Under the pieces are notes generated by a model. That model made no database searches. It had not been told where the DNA came from and saw only the letters and a program-made list of their open reading frames with translations. A stretch of DNA of 64,000 nucleotides from Alcanivorax sp. DSM 26293. GTDB lineage: Bacteria > Pseudomonadota > Gammaproteobacteria > Pseudomonadales > Alcanivoracaceae. Positions 53,970 to 63,573 of this stretch are shown piece after piece (the first letter of the stretch is position 1; every line of letters begins with the position of its first letter). The translations under genes and the position numbers were made by a program. The stretch covers positions 62,001 through 126,000 of the forward strand of contig NZ_FNUM01000006.1 of the NCBI RefSeq assembly GCF_900107995.1, written 5' to 3'.

Positions 53970-56081
53970 TCAGAACCCATCCAGTAGCCCGGCCAGCAGA
54001 TCGGTAACCGGAGATAACAAATCCAGCAAGGGGGCCAGGGGACTGAGGAGACGCTCATCCAGTTGCTCAGTCACTTCCCGCACCACGATCAGCAGTCCGG
54101 AAGACAAGGCATCGCCGGGCAAGGTGGAGTATTCCTCGGCACCGGGGATCTGGTTGAGCCAGAGCACATCATTGACCAGGTTTTCCAGGGTTTGCTGCAC
54201 CGTGCCCACCAGTTGCTCACCGGTGGCGCTGGTATCCAGCAGCACCAGCTGCTCCAGGGTATTGGCCAGCCCCAGGGACACCGTGGACAGCACCGAGGTC
54301 AGACCGGCAAACACCGGCACCTCTGCCGGCACCTGTTCTTCGATGCCGTCGAGGATGTTATTCAGGTTGCGGGACAGCGCCACCAACGGGCCGGCGATAA
54401 AGGCGATGTCTTCCACCGTGCTGCCATCACCCGCGTCGCTGCCATCGCCGCCAAAACCGTCTGCCAGGGCATCAAAGGCACTGCCCAGCTGATCAAAAGG
54501 TGCCGGCAAACTGCGGGTATCGATGGCCTGCAATTGCTCCGCCGCCGCCAGCACCGCCTGCACGGACTGGCTCATCTCGCTGCTGTCGCCTTCCAGGATG
54601 GCAGCCGTGGCCGCGTCCAGCGCATTGAAGAGAATGTCGGTGCCGGCAATCATCTGATCAAAGACCTGACGCTGCTCTTCGGGCAGGTCTGCTCCCACCT
54701 GTGTGAAGCCGGAAACCAGGGTTTCACGGAGTTCTTTCAGTGGCCCGGTAAAGTCCGCATCAAAGCCATCCGGCAAGGGCAGCGGCAAGGCACCTTCCCC
54801 CAGTGGCAAGCCGGAGAAGTCATTACCCGGAGCAATACCCGCCATGGGCTGTTTGTCATAGCAATGGGTATAGGCCGGCGTCAGTTCGCCATCGCTGATC
54901 ACACCGAGCCCCTCCGCCTCCGGATCCACCACGTAGGCATCCAGGCAGAGCCTGGCCGGCGCCAGCGTGGCCGGGTCGGCTTCGGTGGCCTTCATCCAGA
55001 AGAAGCCATAGACATCGCCCTGCTGGAAGCGGGCCACATTGCGCTCCGGGTCATCAATGGAGCGAGTCTTGCCCGCCGCACCACTGACCACGAATTCGGT
55101 ACGACCACACTCCGGTACCGCTTCAAGCACCTGCAGGTCATGATCGTGACCGGCAAAGAAAAAGTCGGTCTGATCACAGACCGCTTCTTCCATAAAGGCT
55201 TTCCACCGCTCGCCGGCCAGCACTGGCAGGATCTCACTGGGCACACCATCGTAGTTACCGGCATTACCGTGAGTGCCGTTGGACAGGTAGGGGTGGTGGG
55301 CCATGGCGATCTTGAAGACCGCATTGGAGCCGGCCAGCGTATTGACCACCCAGTTACGCTGATCAACGCCGTAGGTGTGGTAGGCATAGGCGATATCCGG
55401 ATCGCCAAAGCCGCCGGCAATCGGATTGGAATCCAGTGCGACAAAATCCACCAGCGGGCGCGGGTTGGTGTGGGTGGTGCCGGCACTGTGCAGGAAGTAA
55501 CGATCCGGCATGTTCCAGCGGTTGGACAGTTTGCCGTCAAAGTAGGTGTAATCCACCTGGAACTCGCCACGGGCATTACCGGCGCCATCACCGCCCACAT
55601 AGGCCGTGTTGTCGTGGTTGCCAAGCACCATGTAGAAAGGCAGTTGCACCGGCTCGAAAGGCTTTTCGAATTTTTCCGCGAACTGGGGATCATCCACGCT
55701 GGTGACACCGGATTCATAGATATTGTCACCCAGACCGACGACAAGATCACAACCCGGGAACGCCATATCACCCACGAACTCATCTTTTTCCTCGCAGACG
55801 CTGGCGATGGCTTTACCTACCGCATACTGACCGGCGGAGCCACTGCCGGAATCGCCGATCACGATAAACCGCACGGCTGCCGGCGGGTTGCTGGCCACCG
55901 GATTGTCGCCCCCGTCATCATCGCTGTCTCCGTCACCCGGCTGGGACGGATTGTTTGGGGTTTCCGTATTCCCCCCCGAGCCATCGTTATTGGCGGGGTT
56001 GGAACCGGAAGATCCCCCGCCGCCGCAGGCAGTCAGCGTCAGTGCCGCCACCAGGGGCAGCAATTTCCAGGGAAAAGTCAT
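53970..56081 (-). CDS. Metallophosphoesterase lipoprotein with helical C-terminal domain
   Basis: A 703-aa lipoprotein: lipobox LTAC (Cys 19), then a Gly/Ser/Asn/Asp-rich linker to about residue 65, then a purple-acid-phosphatase-like domain with metal ligands in GDSGSG, GDNIYESG, GNHDN, AHHPYLSNG and AGHDHD. The catalytic part ends near residue 390. The remaining 300 residues have no recognised domain and look amphipathic-helical, ending DLLSPVTDLLAGLLDGF. It overlaps the upstream PhoD gene by four bases, so the two are co-expressed. The substrate is unknown; a phosphate-scavenging role is inferred. Confidence 0.85.
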   Translation of the reverse strand: MTFPWKLLPLVAALTLTACGGGGSSGSNPANNDGSGGNTETPNNPSQPGDGDSDDDGGDNPVASNPPAAVRFIVIGDSGSGSAGQYAVGKAIASVCEEKDEFVGDMAFPGCDLVVGLGDNIYESGVTSVDDPQFAEKFEKPFEPVQLPFYMVLGNHDNTAYVGGDGAGNARGEFQVDYTYFDGKLSNRWNMPDRYFLHSAGTTHTNPRPLVDFVALDSNPIAGGFGDPDIAYAYHTYGVDQRNWVVNTLAGSNAVFKIAMAHHPYLSNGTHGNAGNYDGVPSEILPVLAGERWKAFMEEAVCDQTDFFFAGHDHDLQVLEAVPECGRTEFVVSGAAGKTRSIDDPERNVARFQQGDVYGFFWMKATEADPATLAPARLCLDAYVVDPEAEGLGVISDGELTPAYTHCYDKQPMAGIAPGNDFSGLPLGEGALPLPLPDGFDADFTGPLKELRETLVSGFTQVGADLPEEQRQVFDQMIAGTDILFNALDAATAAILEGDSSEMSQSVQAVLAAAEQLQAIDTRSLPAPFDQLGSAFDALADGFGGDGSDAGDGSTVEDIAFIAGPLVALSRNLNNILDGIEEQVPAEVPVFAGLTSVLSTVSLGLANTLEQLVLLDTSATGEQLVGTVQQTLENLVNDVLWLNQIPGAEEYSTLPGDALSSGLLIVVREVTEQLDERLLSPLAPLLDLLSPVTDLLAGLLDGF

Positions 56082-57802
56082 GACATCACCTCATTGGAAC
56101 TCGGTACAGGGGGGTGGAAAAACGCGGTGCGCAGCGCACGGGGACGCGAGGGCGGCAGGTCTTCGACAATGCGACTATCACCGCTTTTCACCGCCACCAC
56201 CTTGGTTTTGCCGGTATCAATCTGGCCGCGCAGGTCGAAGGACTCGATGCTCTGCGCGTAATAGAACTCGCCCTGGGTTCGCTGGCGATCCACATCCACC
56301 AGAATGAAACCGCGGGATTTGGCTTCCACATAACGGATATGCGGGTTGACCACCGGAATCAGTGCGCCGGCCACTTCCGCGGCACCATCCGGGAAGCCCG
56401 GGCTGGTCACCGCCGGGGTGACCAGTTCTGCCGCCAGCGGCTTGTCGAAGAGATCCCCGAGCAGCGAGCCCGGATTGCGGTAGATTTCACTGGCCCAGGA
56501 GGTGTGAATATCCCCGGTGAGAATCACCACATTGTCGATACGGTTGTCATCGATATGGTTGAGAATTTTCAGCCGGTCTGCCGCATAGCCATCCCATTGA
56601 TCCATATTGATGGCGGACAGATTGCCGCGCAGCTGGGCACTACGCTCATCCAGGGTTGGCAGCTCGGCAATATTGAGCTGGGCAAACATGACCTGCTGAC
56701 CGATGAAGCGCCACTGGCTGGTGGAGGCGCTCAGGCTGTCGAGCAGAAAGTCCATCTGCTCGGTACTGATCAGATGGCGATCTTCACTGTTGCGGGCCGG
56801 GTCAGCGGGGATCGTCAGTTGCTCGTCACGGCCTTCCAACCGCGTATCGAGCATGGTGAGGTCCAGCAGATCACCGAACTGGAAGCGGCGATAGATCACA
56901 CTGTTATTCCCCGGCTCGCGGGGACGAATGGGCAACCATTCAAAATAGGCCTGCTGGGCAATCTGCTTGCGGGTCTCCCAATCGCCTTCGGTGAGCGGCT
57001 GGTGATTCTCGGCGCCGTCGCGGTAACTGTCGTTGGTAGATTCGTGATCGTCCCAGACAGCAATCATGGGGAATTGCTGATGCACCGCTTGCAGATCCTG
57101 GTCGGTCTTGTATTGGGCATGGCGCTGGCGGTAATCGCTCAGGGACACCATTTCATGGGGCGGCTGGGGATCCCGCTCCGGGAAGTTGCCGTATTCACCG
57201 GCACCGTACTCGTAAATGTAATCCCCCAGGTGCAGAACAAAATCCAGATCCGCCTGATTGGCCACCGCCCGGTAGACGGAGAAGAAACCATTGGGGTAAT
57301 TGGAACAGGACACCACCGCGAAACGGGCACGGTCCGCAAAGCGATCGGCGGCCGGGAAAGTCCGGGTACGCCCCACCGGGGAGATCTGCTTGCCCACCGA
57401 GAATTGATAGTAGTACCAGCGGTCCGCCTGCAGGCCGGTCGCATCCACCTTCACACAATAATCCGCTGCCGCTGAAGCGGTGACCCCATAGGAGGCAACG
57501 GTCTGCTGCATGGCCGGGTCACTGGCAACAGTGACGGTCACAGCCACATCCTCACCGTTGCCCAGGTCCGGGGTGACCCGGGTCCACAGAATCACCCGGT
57601 CAGCAAGCGGGTCTCCGGAGGCCACACCATGCAAAAAGGAGACGCCGGGCAAGGCATCAGGCTGATCCGGTACGTCCGGCTGATTGGGTGTGGGCGTATT
57701 GACCGGTGCCGGTGATGAGCTGCTGCCCCCGCCACAGCCCGCCAGTGCCAGGGTGCTGCCTGCTCCCAGCGCCTGCACCAGACGACGTCGTTTGCGATCC
57801 AT
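56078..57802 (-). CDS. PhoD-type alkaline phosphatase/phosphodiesterase lipoprotein
   Basis: The 574-aa product has a basic start MDRKRRRLVQALGAGSTLALAGC, which combines an arginine-rich (possibly Tat) n-region with a lipobox LAGC. The PhoD N-terminal domain begins FLHGVASGDPLADRVILWTRV. Catalytic motifs LHLGDYIYEYG, WDDHESTNDSY and LTGDIHTSW give the metal site. These enzymes cleave phosphodiesters and monoesters outside the cytoplasm and are commonly phosphate-regulated. No convincing Pho box is visible upstream. It is followed by a second phosphatase with ATGA overlap. Confidence 0.9.
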   Translation of the reverse strand: MDRKRRRLVQALGAGSTLALAGCGGGSSSSPAPVNTPTPNQPDVPDQPDALPGVSFLHGVASGDPLADRVILWTRVTPDLGNGEDVAVTVTVASDPAMQQTVASYGVTASAAADYCVKVDATGLQADRWYYYQFSVGKQISPVGRTRTFPAADRFADRARFAVVSCSNYPNGFFSVYRAVANQADLDFVLHLGDYIYEYGAGEYGNFPERDPQPPHEMVSLSDYRQRHAQYKTDQDLQAVHQQFPMIAVWDDHESTNDSYRDGAENHQPLTEGDWETRKQIAQQAYFEWLPIRPREPGNNSVIYRRFQFGDLLDLTMLDTRLEGRDEQLTIPADPARNSEDRHLISTEQMDFLLDSLSASTSQWRFIGQQVMFAQLNIAELPTLDERSAQLRGNLSAINMDQWDGYAADRLKILNHIDDNRIDNVVILTGDIHTSWASEIYRNPGSLLGDLFDKPLAAELVTPAVTSPGFPDGAAEVAGALIPVVNPHIRYVEAKSRGFILVDVDRQRTQGEFYYAQSIESFDLRGQIDTGKTKVVAVKSGDSRIVEDLPPSRPRALRTAFFHPPVPSSNEVMS

Positions 57803-57915
57803 GGAATTCCCCCTGATTGAAACGTCAGCGCTTCACGCGATAACGACTCAAGATTAGGCAGGAAATTGCATCGCAACAGTGGGCCTTGGGTAGTTGCACT
57901 GTAGTGCTATGTAGC

Positions 57916-57948
57916 CCCCTGTAACTGCCCAGTTAAAGGTGACAGGGG
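57916..57948. promoter_or_regulatory. Palindromic site between bioD and phoD-type gene
   Basis: CCCCTGT and ACAGGGG are perfect complements with a 19-base spacer that itself contains AACT-GCCC-AGTT. It lies 114 bases upstream of the PhoD start and 39 bases past the bioD stop. It may be an operator or an RNA hairpin ending the bio transcript; there is no T tract. Confidence 0.4.
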
Positions 57949-57986
57949 CATGACCGGGCATTGAAGCGCTGATGATTTTTGCGGCT

Positions 57987-58631
57987 TCAGAGGACCGCAA
58001 AGGCGCCGGGTAAGTGCTGACGCAGCGTAAGCAGGTTCTCTTCCTGCACCGCCATGGGACCAAAACAATTGGCCATGGTGCCGGCATAGCGCAATCCGTC
58101 TTTCTGGATCGCTTCAGCGGTAAGCAGGGCATGATTGATGCAGCCCAGCTTCATGCCCACCACCTGAATCACCGGCAGCTCCAGTTCGGCAGCAAGGCCG
58201 GACAGCATTTCCCGATCATTGAGCGGCACCCGCCAACCACCGGCACCTTCGATCAGGATCAGGTCCGCCTTGTGGGCACTCAGGGCACCACGTACATAGC
58301 CCGCCAGACGCGCCAGGGTAACCGCTTTGCCTTCCTGCTGGGCGGCGATATGTGGCGCTACTGGCGCTTTCAGTGCCACCGGATTAACCAGCTCATAGGG
58401 CAATGTCACCGAGCTGGCCGCCATCAGCTGCAGGGCGTCATCATTGCGCCAGCCCTCCGCCGTTTCCTCACAACCCGCCGCCACCGGCTTGAGCCCATAG
58501 CAGCTCAACCCGGCCTCACGGGCCCGCTCCAGGAGACGACAACTTACCCAGGTCTTGCCGACTTCGGTGTCGGTACCGGTGACGAAGAAGATGCCCTTGA
58601 GGGCAGGAAGGGGTGGCTTCTGATTTTCCAT
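57987..58631 (-). CDS. bioD: Dethiobiotin synthetase
   Basis: ATP-dependent enzyme that closes the ureido ring of dethiobiotin. The 214-aa product has the P-loop GTDTEVGKTWVSC and LIEGAGGWRVPLN. I start at ATG 58631 (MENQKPPLP), preceded by AAGGA; a longer frame from 58706 crosses a REP-like sequence. It is the last gene of the bio cluster, separated from bioC by 156 bases containing that REP-like sequence. Confidence 0.95.
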   Translation of the reverse strand: MENQKPPLPALKGIFFVTGTDTEVGKTWVSCRLLERAREAGLSCYGLKPVAAGCEETAEGWRNDDALQLMAASSVTLPYELVNPVALKAPVAPHIAAQQEGKAVTLARLAGYVRGALSAHKADLILIEGAGGWRVPLNDREMLSGLAAELELPVIQVVGMKLGCINHALLTAEAIQKDGLRYAGTMANCFGPMAVQEENLLTLRQHLPGAFAVL

Positions 58632-58693
58632 AGCTATCCTTGGATTGAACTTATCGCTTTGATCACCCTGCGGTCGATTCCGTGCTTCGCACG

Positions 58694-58722
58694 GTTCGTC
58701 CCTCAAGAGGAACGCCTACAAG
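58694..58722. repeat. REP-like sequence
   Basis: GGTTCGTCCCTCAAGAGGAACGCCTACA resembles the inverted GTAGGAGC repeats (52561-52588) in length and ends. A small GTGCTTCGCAC hairpin precedes it. It lies in the bioC-bioD gap. Confidence 0.4.
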
Positions 58723-58787
58723 CGGCCTCGTAGACACTTCTGACCCCCCGCGAACGTCCGGGCCTTTCTTAATCCAATCAGCGCAGC

Positions 58788-59567
58788 TCAAAGCTTTTCC
58801 GCTTCCAGAAACAACACATTCCACGTCAACGGCAAGCCCTGACCGGTTCTTTTGGTTTCATACTCGGCCACCATGGCTTGCCAGGCATGCTTGCCGGTCA
58901 GGCCGCTGGCGCCACTGACATGGTCGGCGCCGGTGGCCTTGAGGCGGCGGGCAATCTGTTTGACCGATTCGTAATATTCCACCATCACCTGTTGCTGAAT
59001 TTGCACGTCAGCTAACCCGGCCCGCAGTGAGGCTTCTTGCCAGTCGCCCAACGTTGGCAAGGCATTCACATGGGGGCGATGATTCACCGCTTGCCAGCTC
59101 TGGCTCAATTCCCGCAGGGAGCCCGCCAACGGCACCGCCAGCAACAGTCGGCCGCCCGGTGCCAGCACCCGGTGCACTTCCGCCATCACCCGGGTCGGGT
59201 CACACCATTGCAAGGCAAAACAGGAAAAGACCAGCCCCTGGGACCCACTCTCCACGGGCAGCGATTCCGCATCGGCGCACAGAGGCCGGTATTGGTCGTT
59301 GAGTCGGCCCCGTTCAGCGGCCTCATTCAGCATATCGGAAGACAGATCCACCGCCTGCCACAATACGCCTGGCAGGGCCTGTTGCTGGGCGCGGGCAAAC
59401 GGTGCGGTGGCGCAGCCCAGATCCAGTGCAGCCGGTATCGCCAGCTGCGCAGGCAAGCGCTGCACCAGGGAGCGCCCTACCGCCAGCTGCAACGCCGCAT
59501 GGGCATCATAGCTGCGCGCGGCGCGACTGAAGTGCTGGCTGACCGCCGTCTTGAGAGGTCTGTCCAC
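58788..59567 (-). CDS. bioC: Malonyl-[ACP] O-methyltransferase BioC
   Basis: AdoMet enzyme that methylates malonyl-ACP so that fatty-acid synthesis can build the pimeloyl chain. The 259-aa product has SRAARSYDAHAALQ, the AdoMet loop ALDLGCATAPFA and FSCFALQWCDP. I chose GTG 59567 (MDRPLKTAVSQHFSRA), because GAGG lies five bases upstream, overlapping the bioH stop, and the N terminus then aligns with E. coli BioC. ATG 59609 would lengthen it by 14 residues into bioH. Confidence 0.88.
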   Translation of the reverse strand: MDRPLKTAVSQHFSRAARSYDAHAALQLAVGRSLVQRLPAQLAIPAALDLGCATAPFARAQQQALPGVLWQAVDLSSDMLNEAAERGRLNDQYRPLCADAESLPVESGSQGLVFSCFALQWCDPTRVMAEVHRVLAPGGRLLLAVPLAGSLRELSQSWQAVNHRPHVNALPTLGDWQEASLRAGLADVQIQQQVMVEYYESVKQIARRLKATGADHVSGASGLTGKHAWQAMVAEYETKRTGQGLPLTWNVLFLEAEKL

Positions 59568-59574
59568 GGCAGCC

Positions 59575-60387
59575 TCAGTGGACCAGTTGATGGTCGCGAT
59601 AGAAGTCATAGACCGCCCGGGTAAAGGTATCGGGAGCGGACAGGAAAGGCACATGGGCCACCTGTTCGATCAGTGCGGTGCGACCCTTCTGGATCAGGGG
59701 TTCCACCGCCGCCATGGCCGCCGCCGGTACGATATGGTCGTGCTCGCCAAACACCATCAGCACCGGCATGGGCAACGATGGCAGGGTACTGCGCAGATCC
59801 GTATCACGCAGGATATCGAGCCCGCCGCGCAACGCCCTGGGGGCAGGCAAACCACAAAAATAGAGAATTTCCTTCAAGCGCGCCGTGTCCTCACGCATGG
59901 CCACGCTTCCCTTGCAGTTGAGGGCCAGGAAGCGCACCAGGGTGCCTTCATTATCTTCATCGAACAGCTCGGCAAACTTGGCCAGGATGTCCGCCTTCAT
60001 GGCCGGCTCCCAATCCGCTGCCGCGGTAAAGCGCGGAGAGGTGGCCACGGTGACCACGGACTGCACCCGCTGCGGCGCCTTCTCGGCCATGGCCAGTGCC
60101 ACCAGCCCCCCCAGGGACCAGCCCAGCAGGTGAGCGTTTTTCGGCATGATGGCCAACACCTGGTCGGCGAGGAAGTCCAGGGTGTAATCATCATTGGGTA
60201 GCGGGCTTTGCCCCATGCCCGGCAGATCCACCACGGTGACCCGGAACCGCTCCAGCAATGCCGGCACAATGTCGTCAAAGACAATGGCATGCAGACCCCA
60301 ACCATGGATCAGCACCACGTCCTGGGCATCCGCATCCGCGACGCCAGTGGCTTTGTAGGTGTTATGGAAAGGGACCAGCTTTGGCAT
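59575..60387 (-). CDS. bioH: Pimeloyl-[ACP] methyl ester carboxylesterase BioH
   Basis: Alpha/beta hydrolase that removes the methyl group to end pimeloyl-ACP synthesis. The 270-aa product has oxyanion motif HGWGLHA, nucleophile elbow GWSLGG near residue 90, the aspartate in FGEHDHIVP and the histidine in VAHVPFLSAP. ATG 60387 has AAAGGA upstream. Heptamer element D ends right where this ribosome-binding site begins. It is followed by bioC with seven bases between the genes. Confidence 0.92.
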   Translation of the reverse strand: MPKLVPFHNTYKATGVADADAQDVVLIHGWGLHAIVFDDIVPALLERFRVTVVDLPGMGQSPLPNDDYTLDFLADQVLAIMPKNAHLLGWSLGGLVALAMAEKAPQRVQSVVTVATSPRFTAAADWEPAMKADILAKFAELFDEDNEGTLVRFLALNCKGSVAMREDTARLKEILYFCGLPAPRALRGGLDILRDTDLRSTLPSLPMPVLMVFGEHDHIVPAAAMAAVEPLIQKGRTALIEQVAHVPFLSAPDTFTRAVYDFYRDHQLVH

Positions 60388-60400
60388 TCGAGTTCCTTTG

Positions 60401-60495
60401 GTCAGACGTCTGACGTCGGAGGCCTGACGACAAAAACAAACAACATAATCCGGCTATCGTGGTTAGCGTCCGACGTCAGACGTCCGACATCCGAC
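60401..60495. repeat. Heptamer inverted-arm element D
   Basis: The left arm 60401-60428 has four 7-base units of GTCAGAC, GTCTGAC, GTCGGAG type. The right arm 60468-60495 has the same words in reverse complement, with a 39-base spacer. The right arm lies wholly inside the 3' end of bioF and encodes its last residues CRTSDVGR. The left arm stops just before the bioH ribosome-binding site. Confidence 0.75.
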
Positions 60496-61635
60496 CTTTT
60501 CCAGCGCCGCCAGCAACGCATCCACGTCGCTTTCTTCATGGGCCGCCGACAGGGTGACCCGCAACCGGGCTTGCCCGTCCGGCACTGTGGGCGGGCGAAT
60601 GGCGGTGATCAGAAAGCCCTGCTCGCGCAGTTGCTGGCTAAGGACCATGGCCTGCTGATCAGCGCCGATCAGCAAGGGCTGGATCGGGGTAGCCGAGTCC
60701 ATCAGGGTGAAACCCAATTGCGCGGCTCCGGCCCGAAAACGCTGAATCAACACAACCAGTTTTTCGCGACGCCAATGCTCTTCACGGGCCTTGGACAGAC
60801 TCACCAGGGTGGCTGACGCCACCGCTGCCGGCATGGCGGTGGTATAGATATAGGTCCGCGCGAATTGTATCAGGGTCTCGATCAATACATGGCTGCCAGC
60901 CACAAAGGCACCGGCGGTACCCAGCCCCTTGCCGAGCGTGCCCATCAGTACCGGCACCCGCTCATTGACGCCCTGTGCAACGACACTGCCACGCCCCTGG
61001 GCATCCAGTACGCCCAGACCATGGGCATCGTCCACCATCAACCAGGCATCATTGTCGTCGCAGGCAGCGGCATAGTCAGACAACGGCGCCACGTCGCCAT
61101 CCATGCTGAACACACCGTCAGTGACCACCAGCTTGCGGCGCGCATCACTGCGCTGCAGCTGACCCCGCAGGGCGGATGCATCATTGTGGGCAAAACGGCG
61201 AAACCGGGCGCCACTGAGCAACCCGCCATCCAGCAGGGAGGCATGGTTCAGGCGATCATGAAAAACCGCATCGCCCTTGCCCAGCAAGGCGGTCATCACC
61301 CCCAGATTGGCCATGTAACCGTTGGAAAACAGCAACGCGCTTTCGCGACCGAGATGATCGGCCAGCGCCTCTTCCAGCTGTTGGTGGGGGCGCTGATGAC
61401 CGCAGACCAGGTGGGAGGCACCACTGCCCACACCCCAGTCTGCCACGGCCCCCTGAAAGGCGTTGATCACCGCCGGATCATTGGCCAGCCCCAGGTAGTC
61501 GTTGCTGCAAAAATTCAGATAGCGGCGTCCCTCGACCACCGCATAACGGCCACAGGGGCCGTCCTGAATCACGGGTTGGCGGTAACGGTGCTGCTCACGG
61601 CGGGCCGCCAGGTCGGCAGCCAGATCGAAAGCCAT
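60463..61635 (-). CDS. bioF: 8-amino-7-oxononanoate synthase
   Basis: PLP enzyme that condenses pimeloyl-ACP with alanine. The 390-aa product has [26 protein letters not shown], the cofactor aspartate in [10 protein letters not shown] and the Schiff-base lysine in [12 protein letters not shown]. The last ten residues ([10 protein letters not shown]) are not family sequence: they are encoded by heptamer element D. The gene follows bioB by three bases. Confidence 0.95.
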   Translation of the reverse strand: MAFDLAADLAARREQHRYRQPVIQDGPCGRYAVVEGRRYLNFCSNDYLGLANDPAVINAFQGAVADWGVGSGASHLVCGHQRPHQQLEEALADHLGRESALLFSNGYMANLGVMTALLGKGDAVFHDRLNHASLLDGGLLSGARFRRFAHNDASALRGQLQRSDARRKLVVTDGVFSMDGDVAPLSDYAAACDDNDAWLMVDDAHGLGVLDAQGRGSVVAQGVNERVPVLMGTLGKGLGTAGAFVAGSHVLIETLIQFARTYIYTTAMPAAVASATLVSLSKAREEHWRREKLVVLIQRFRAGAAQLGFTLMDSATPIQPLLIGADQQAMVLSQQLREQGFLITAIRPPTVPDGQARLRVTLSAAHEESDVDALLAALEKVGCRTSDVGR

Positions 61636-61638
61636 GGC

Positions 61639-62802
61639 TCAATGTTCGGTGGCAGCGGGACGGCCGGTGTCCTTGTCCAGCACATGTTTGGCCGGTCGTT
61701 TGCCGCCCTCGCTCTGCGCCATGGCGTTATAGAACAGCCCGGCGTCTTCTGCCTGTTGCTCGGCCACCTGGGCCTTGATCACCTCTTCGTGGGCCTCGTC
61801 GGAGGCTTCATGGCGGAGGTCCAGAGGGTGAATGCCCAGCCTGTTGAACAGCTGCTTGTCGTGGCTGGCTTCCGGGTTGTCCGTGGTCAACAACCGCTCG
61901 CCGTAGAAGATGGAATTGGCACCGGCCAGGAAACACAGGGCCTGGGCCTCATCATTCATCTCCTGGCGACCGGCGGACAGGCGCACATAGGATTCCGGCA
62001 TCAGAATACGGGCCACCGCCACGGTGCGGACAAACTCGAACGGGTCCAGATCATCCACATCCGCCAGCGGTGTCCCTTCGATCTTCACCAGCATATTGAT
62101 GGGCACGGATTCCGGATGGTGCGGCAGATTCGCAAGCTGCTGCAGCAGACCGACCCGGTCATCACGCTGCTCGCCCATGCCAACGATACCGCCACAGCAC
62201 ACTTTCATGCCCGCATCGCGCACGTTGGCCAGGGTTGAGAGACGGTCGTTATAGGTGCGGGTTGTAATGACCTGGCCATAGTATTCCGGCGAGGTGTCCA
62301 GGTTGTGGTTGTAGTAATCGAGGCCGGCATCCGCCAACGCTTCCGCCTGTCCCGGATCCAGCATGCCCAGGGTCATGCAGGTTTCCAGCCCCAGGGATTT
62401 CACCTGACGCACCATATCCAGCACGTAAGGCATGTCCTTGTCGCGGGGGCTACGCCAGGCGGCGCCCATACAGAAACGCGAGGCGCCCTTGTCACGGGCG
62501 GCCCGGGCTTCTTCCACTACCCGCGCCACTTCCAGCAGCTTTTCCTTTTCCAGCTCGGTGTTGTAGTGGCCGGACTGGGAGCAGTATTTGCAGTCCTCCG
62601 GGCAGGCCCCGGTCTTGATCGACAGCAGCGTACTCACCTGCACCGCATTGGGATCGAAATGGGCCCGATGCACGCTGGCTGCCTGAAACAGCAAATCGTT
62701 GAATGGCAGGGCAAACAGGGCGTCGATCTCACTGCGTTTCCAGTCATGGCGTACAGCAACGTCAGTAGCTGACGATTGGGCGGGGCTGGCGGTTGCGGGC
62801 AT
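61639..62802 (-). CDS. bioB: Biotin synthase
   Basis: Radical-SAM enzyme that inserts sulfur into dethiobiotin. The 387-aa product has the cluster motif CPEDCKYC near residue 67 and the [2Fe-2S] ligand regions CMTLGMLD and [24 protein letters not shown] and the YVRLSAGR motif follow. The C-terminal tail is longer than in E. coli. ATG 62802 is preceded by GGAGAAG. It is the first gene of bioBFHCD, under the promoter and candidate BirA operator at 62830-62885. Confidence 0.96.
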   Translation of the reverse strand: MPATASPAQSSATDVAVRHDWKRSEIDALFALPFNDLLFQAASVHRAHFDPNAVQVSTLLSIKTGACPEDCKYCSQSGHYNTELEKEKLLEVARVVEEARAARDKGASRFCMGAAWRSPRDKDMPYVLDMVRQVKSLGLETCMTLGMLDPGQAEALADAGLDYYNHNLDTSPEYYGQVITTRTYNDRLSTLANVRDAGMKVCCGGIVGMGEQRDDRVGLLQQLANLPHHPESVPINMLVKIEGTPLADVDDLDPFEFVRTVAVARILMPESYVRLSAGRQEMNDEAQALCFLAGANSIFYGERLLTTDNPEASHDKQLFNRLGIHPLDLRHEASDEAHEEVIKAQVAEQQAEDAGLFYNAMAQSEGGKRPAKHVLDKDTGRPAATEH

Positions 62803-62829
62803 GCTTCTTCTCCATTCGGGAATCCAAGC

Positions 62830-62885
62830 AGGCTAGGGAGCAACATGGCATCTGTCAACTTGATAGAGGTAACAAAAGTTTACTG
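62830..62885 (-). promoter_or_regulatory. bioB promoter with candidate BirA operator
   Basis: On the minus strand TTGACA (62853-62858) and TAGCCT (62830-62835) are 17 bases apart. The -35 box lies in one half of an imperfect palindrome, CTGTCAACT (62852-62860), 16 bases, AGTTTACTG (62877-62885). Spacing and half-sites resemble the BirA operator TTGTAAACC-N16-GGTTTACAA of E. coli, with seven of nine symmetric positions. The site is also upstream of comF. Confidence 0.65.
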
Positions 62886-62889
62886 CAGT

Positions 62890-63573
62890 ATGATTTTTAA
62901 CCAATCATGCCAGTGCCTGCTCTGCGGGCAGACACAGCGCTCCCCGGTTTGTCCGCTGTGCCTGGCAATGCTGGCCCGTCTGGATGGCCCGCTGTGCCGA
63001 TGCGGCCTGCCCCACCCCGCCGGTGATCCCGGCAACCCCCTCCCTGCTCCGCTATGCGGGCGCTGCCTGAAGCGCCCGCCATCCTTTACCGTCAGTCAGG
63101 CCCCGCTGCATTACCGTTTCCCGCTGGATCACTTGATTCGTCGCTACAAGTACCGCGGTGACCTGGTCGCCGAAAGGGGCATCGAAAAATTACTGGAGGA
63201 CACACCCTGCCCCTGGCCAGAGATGGATGCCCTGTGCCCCCTCCCCGCGCATTGGTACCGTCGCTGGTGGCGGGGGTTTGACCAGAGCCAGCGACTGACC
63301 GACCGCCTGGCGACGCTGTGGAAAATACCCTGCTTACCGGCATTGCAACGTCGCCAATCGACCCCCATGCAGCAGGGCCTCAGTCGTAGCCAGCGGCAAC
63401 GCAATCTTCGCGGCGCCTTCGCCTGTACACGACCGGTCAGTGGTCTGAGGCTGATACTGGTGGATGACGTCATGACCACCGGCAGCAGCGCCCGCGCCGC
63501 CAGCGATTGCCTGCTGCGCCAGGGTGCCGCGGAAGTACGGGTGTGGACCCTGGCGCGGACACCGGAGCGTTAA
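62890..63573 (+). CDS. comF: ComF family phosphoribosyltransferase-like protein
   Basis: A 227-aa protein with an N-terminal four-cysteine zinc-finger region (CQCLLCGQTQRSPVCPLC, then CRCGLP and CGRCLK) and a C-terminal type I phosphoribosyltransferase fold with LILVDDVMTTGSSA near residue 190. ComF is needed for DNA uptake in competent bacteria, and in other bacteria its role is unclear (GntX-like). I use ATG 62890, since the longer frame from 62776 runs through the bioB start. It is divergent from bioB across the candidate BirA site. Confidence 0.9.
   Translation: MIFNQSCQCLLCGQTQRSPVCPLCLAMLARLDGPLCRCGLPHPAGDPGNPLPAPLCGRCLKRPPSFTVSQAPLHYRFPLDHLIRRYKYRGDLVAERGIEKLLEDTPCPWPEMDALCPLPAHWYRRWWRGFDQSQRLTDRLATLWKIPCLPALQRRQSTPMQQGLSRSQRQRNLRGAFACTRPVSGLRLILVDDVMTTGSSARAASDCLLRQGAAEVRVWTLARTPER

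Noticed and set aside
54063-56261. 732-codon plus-strand frame over the metallophosphatase gene
   Set aside because: Shadow of the phosphatase gene; no recognisable protein features.
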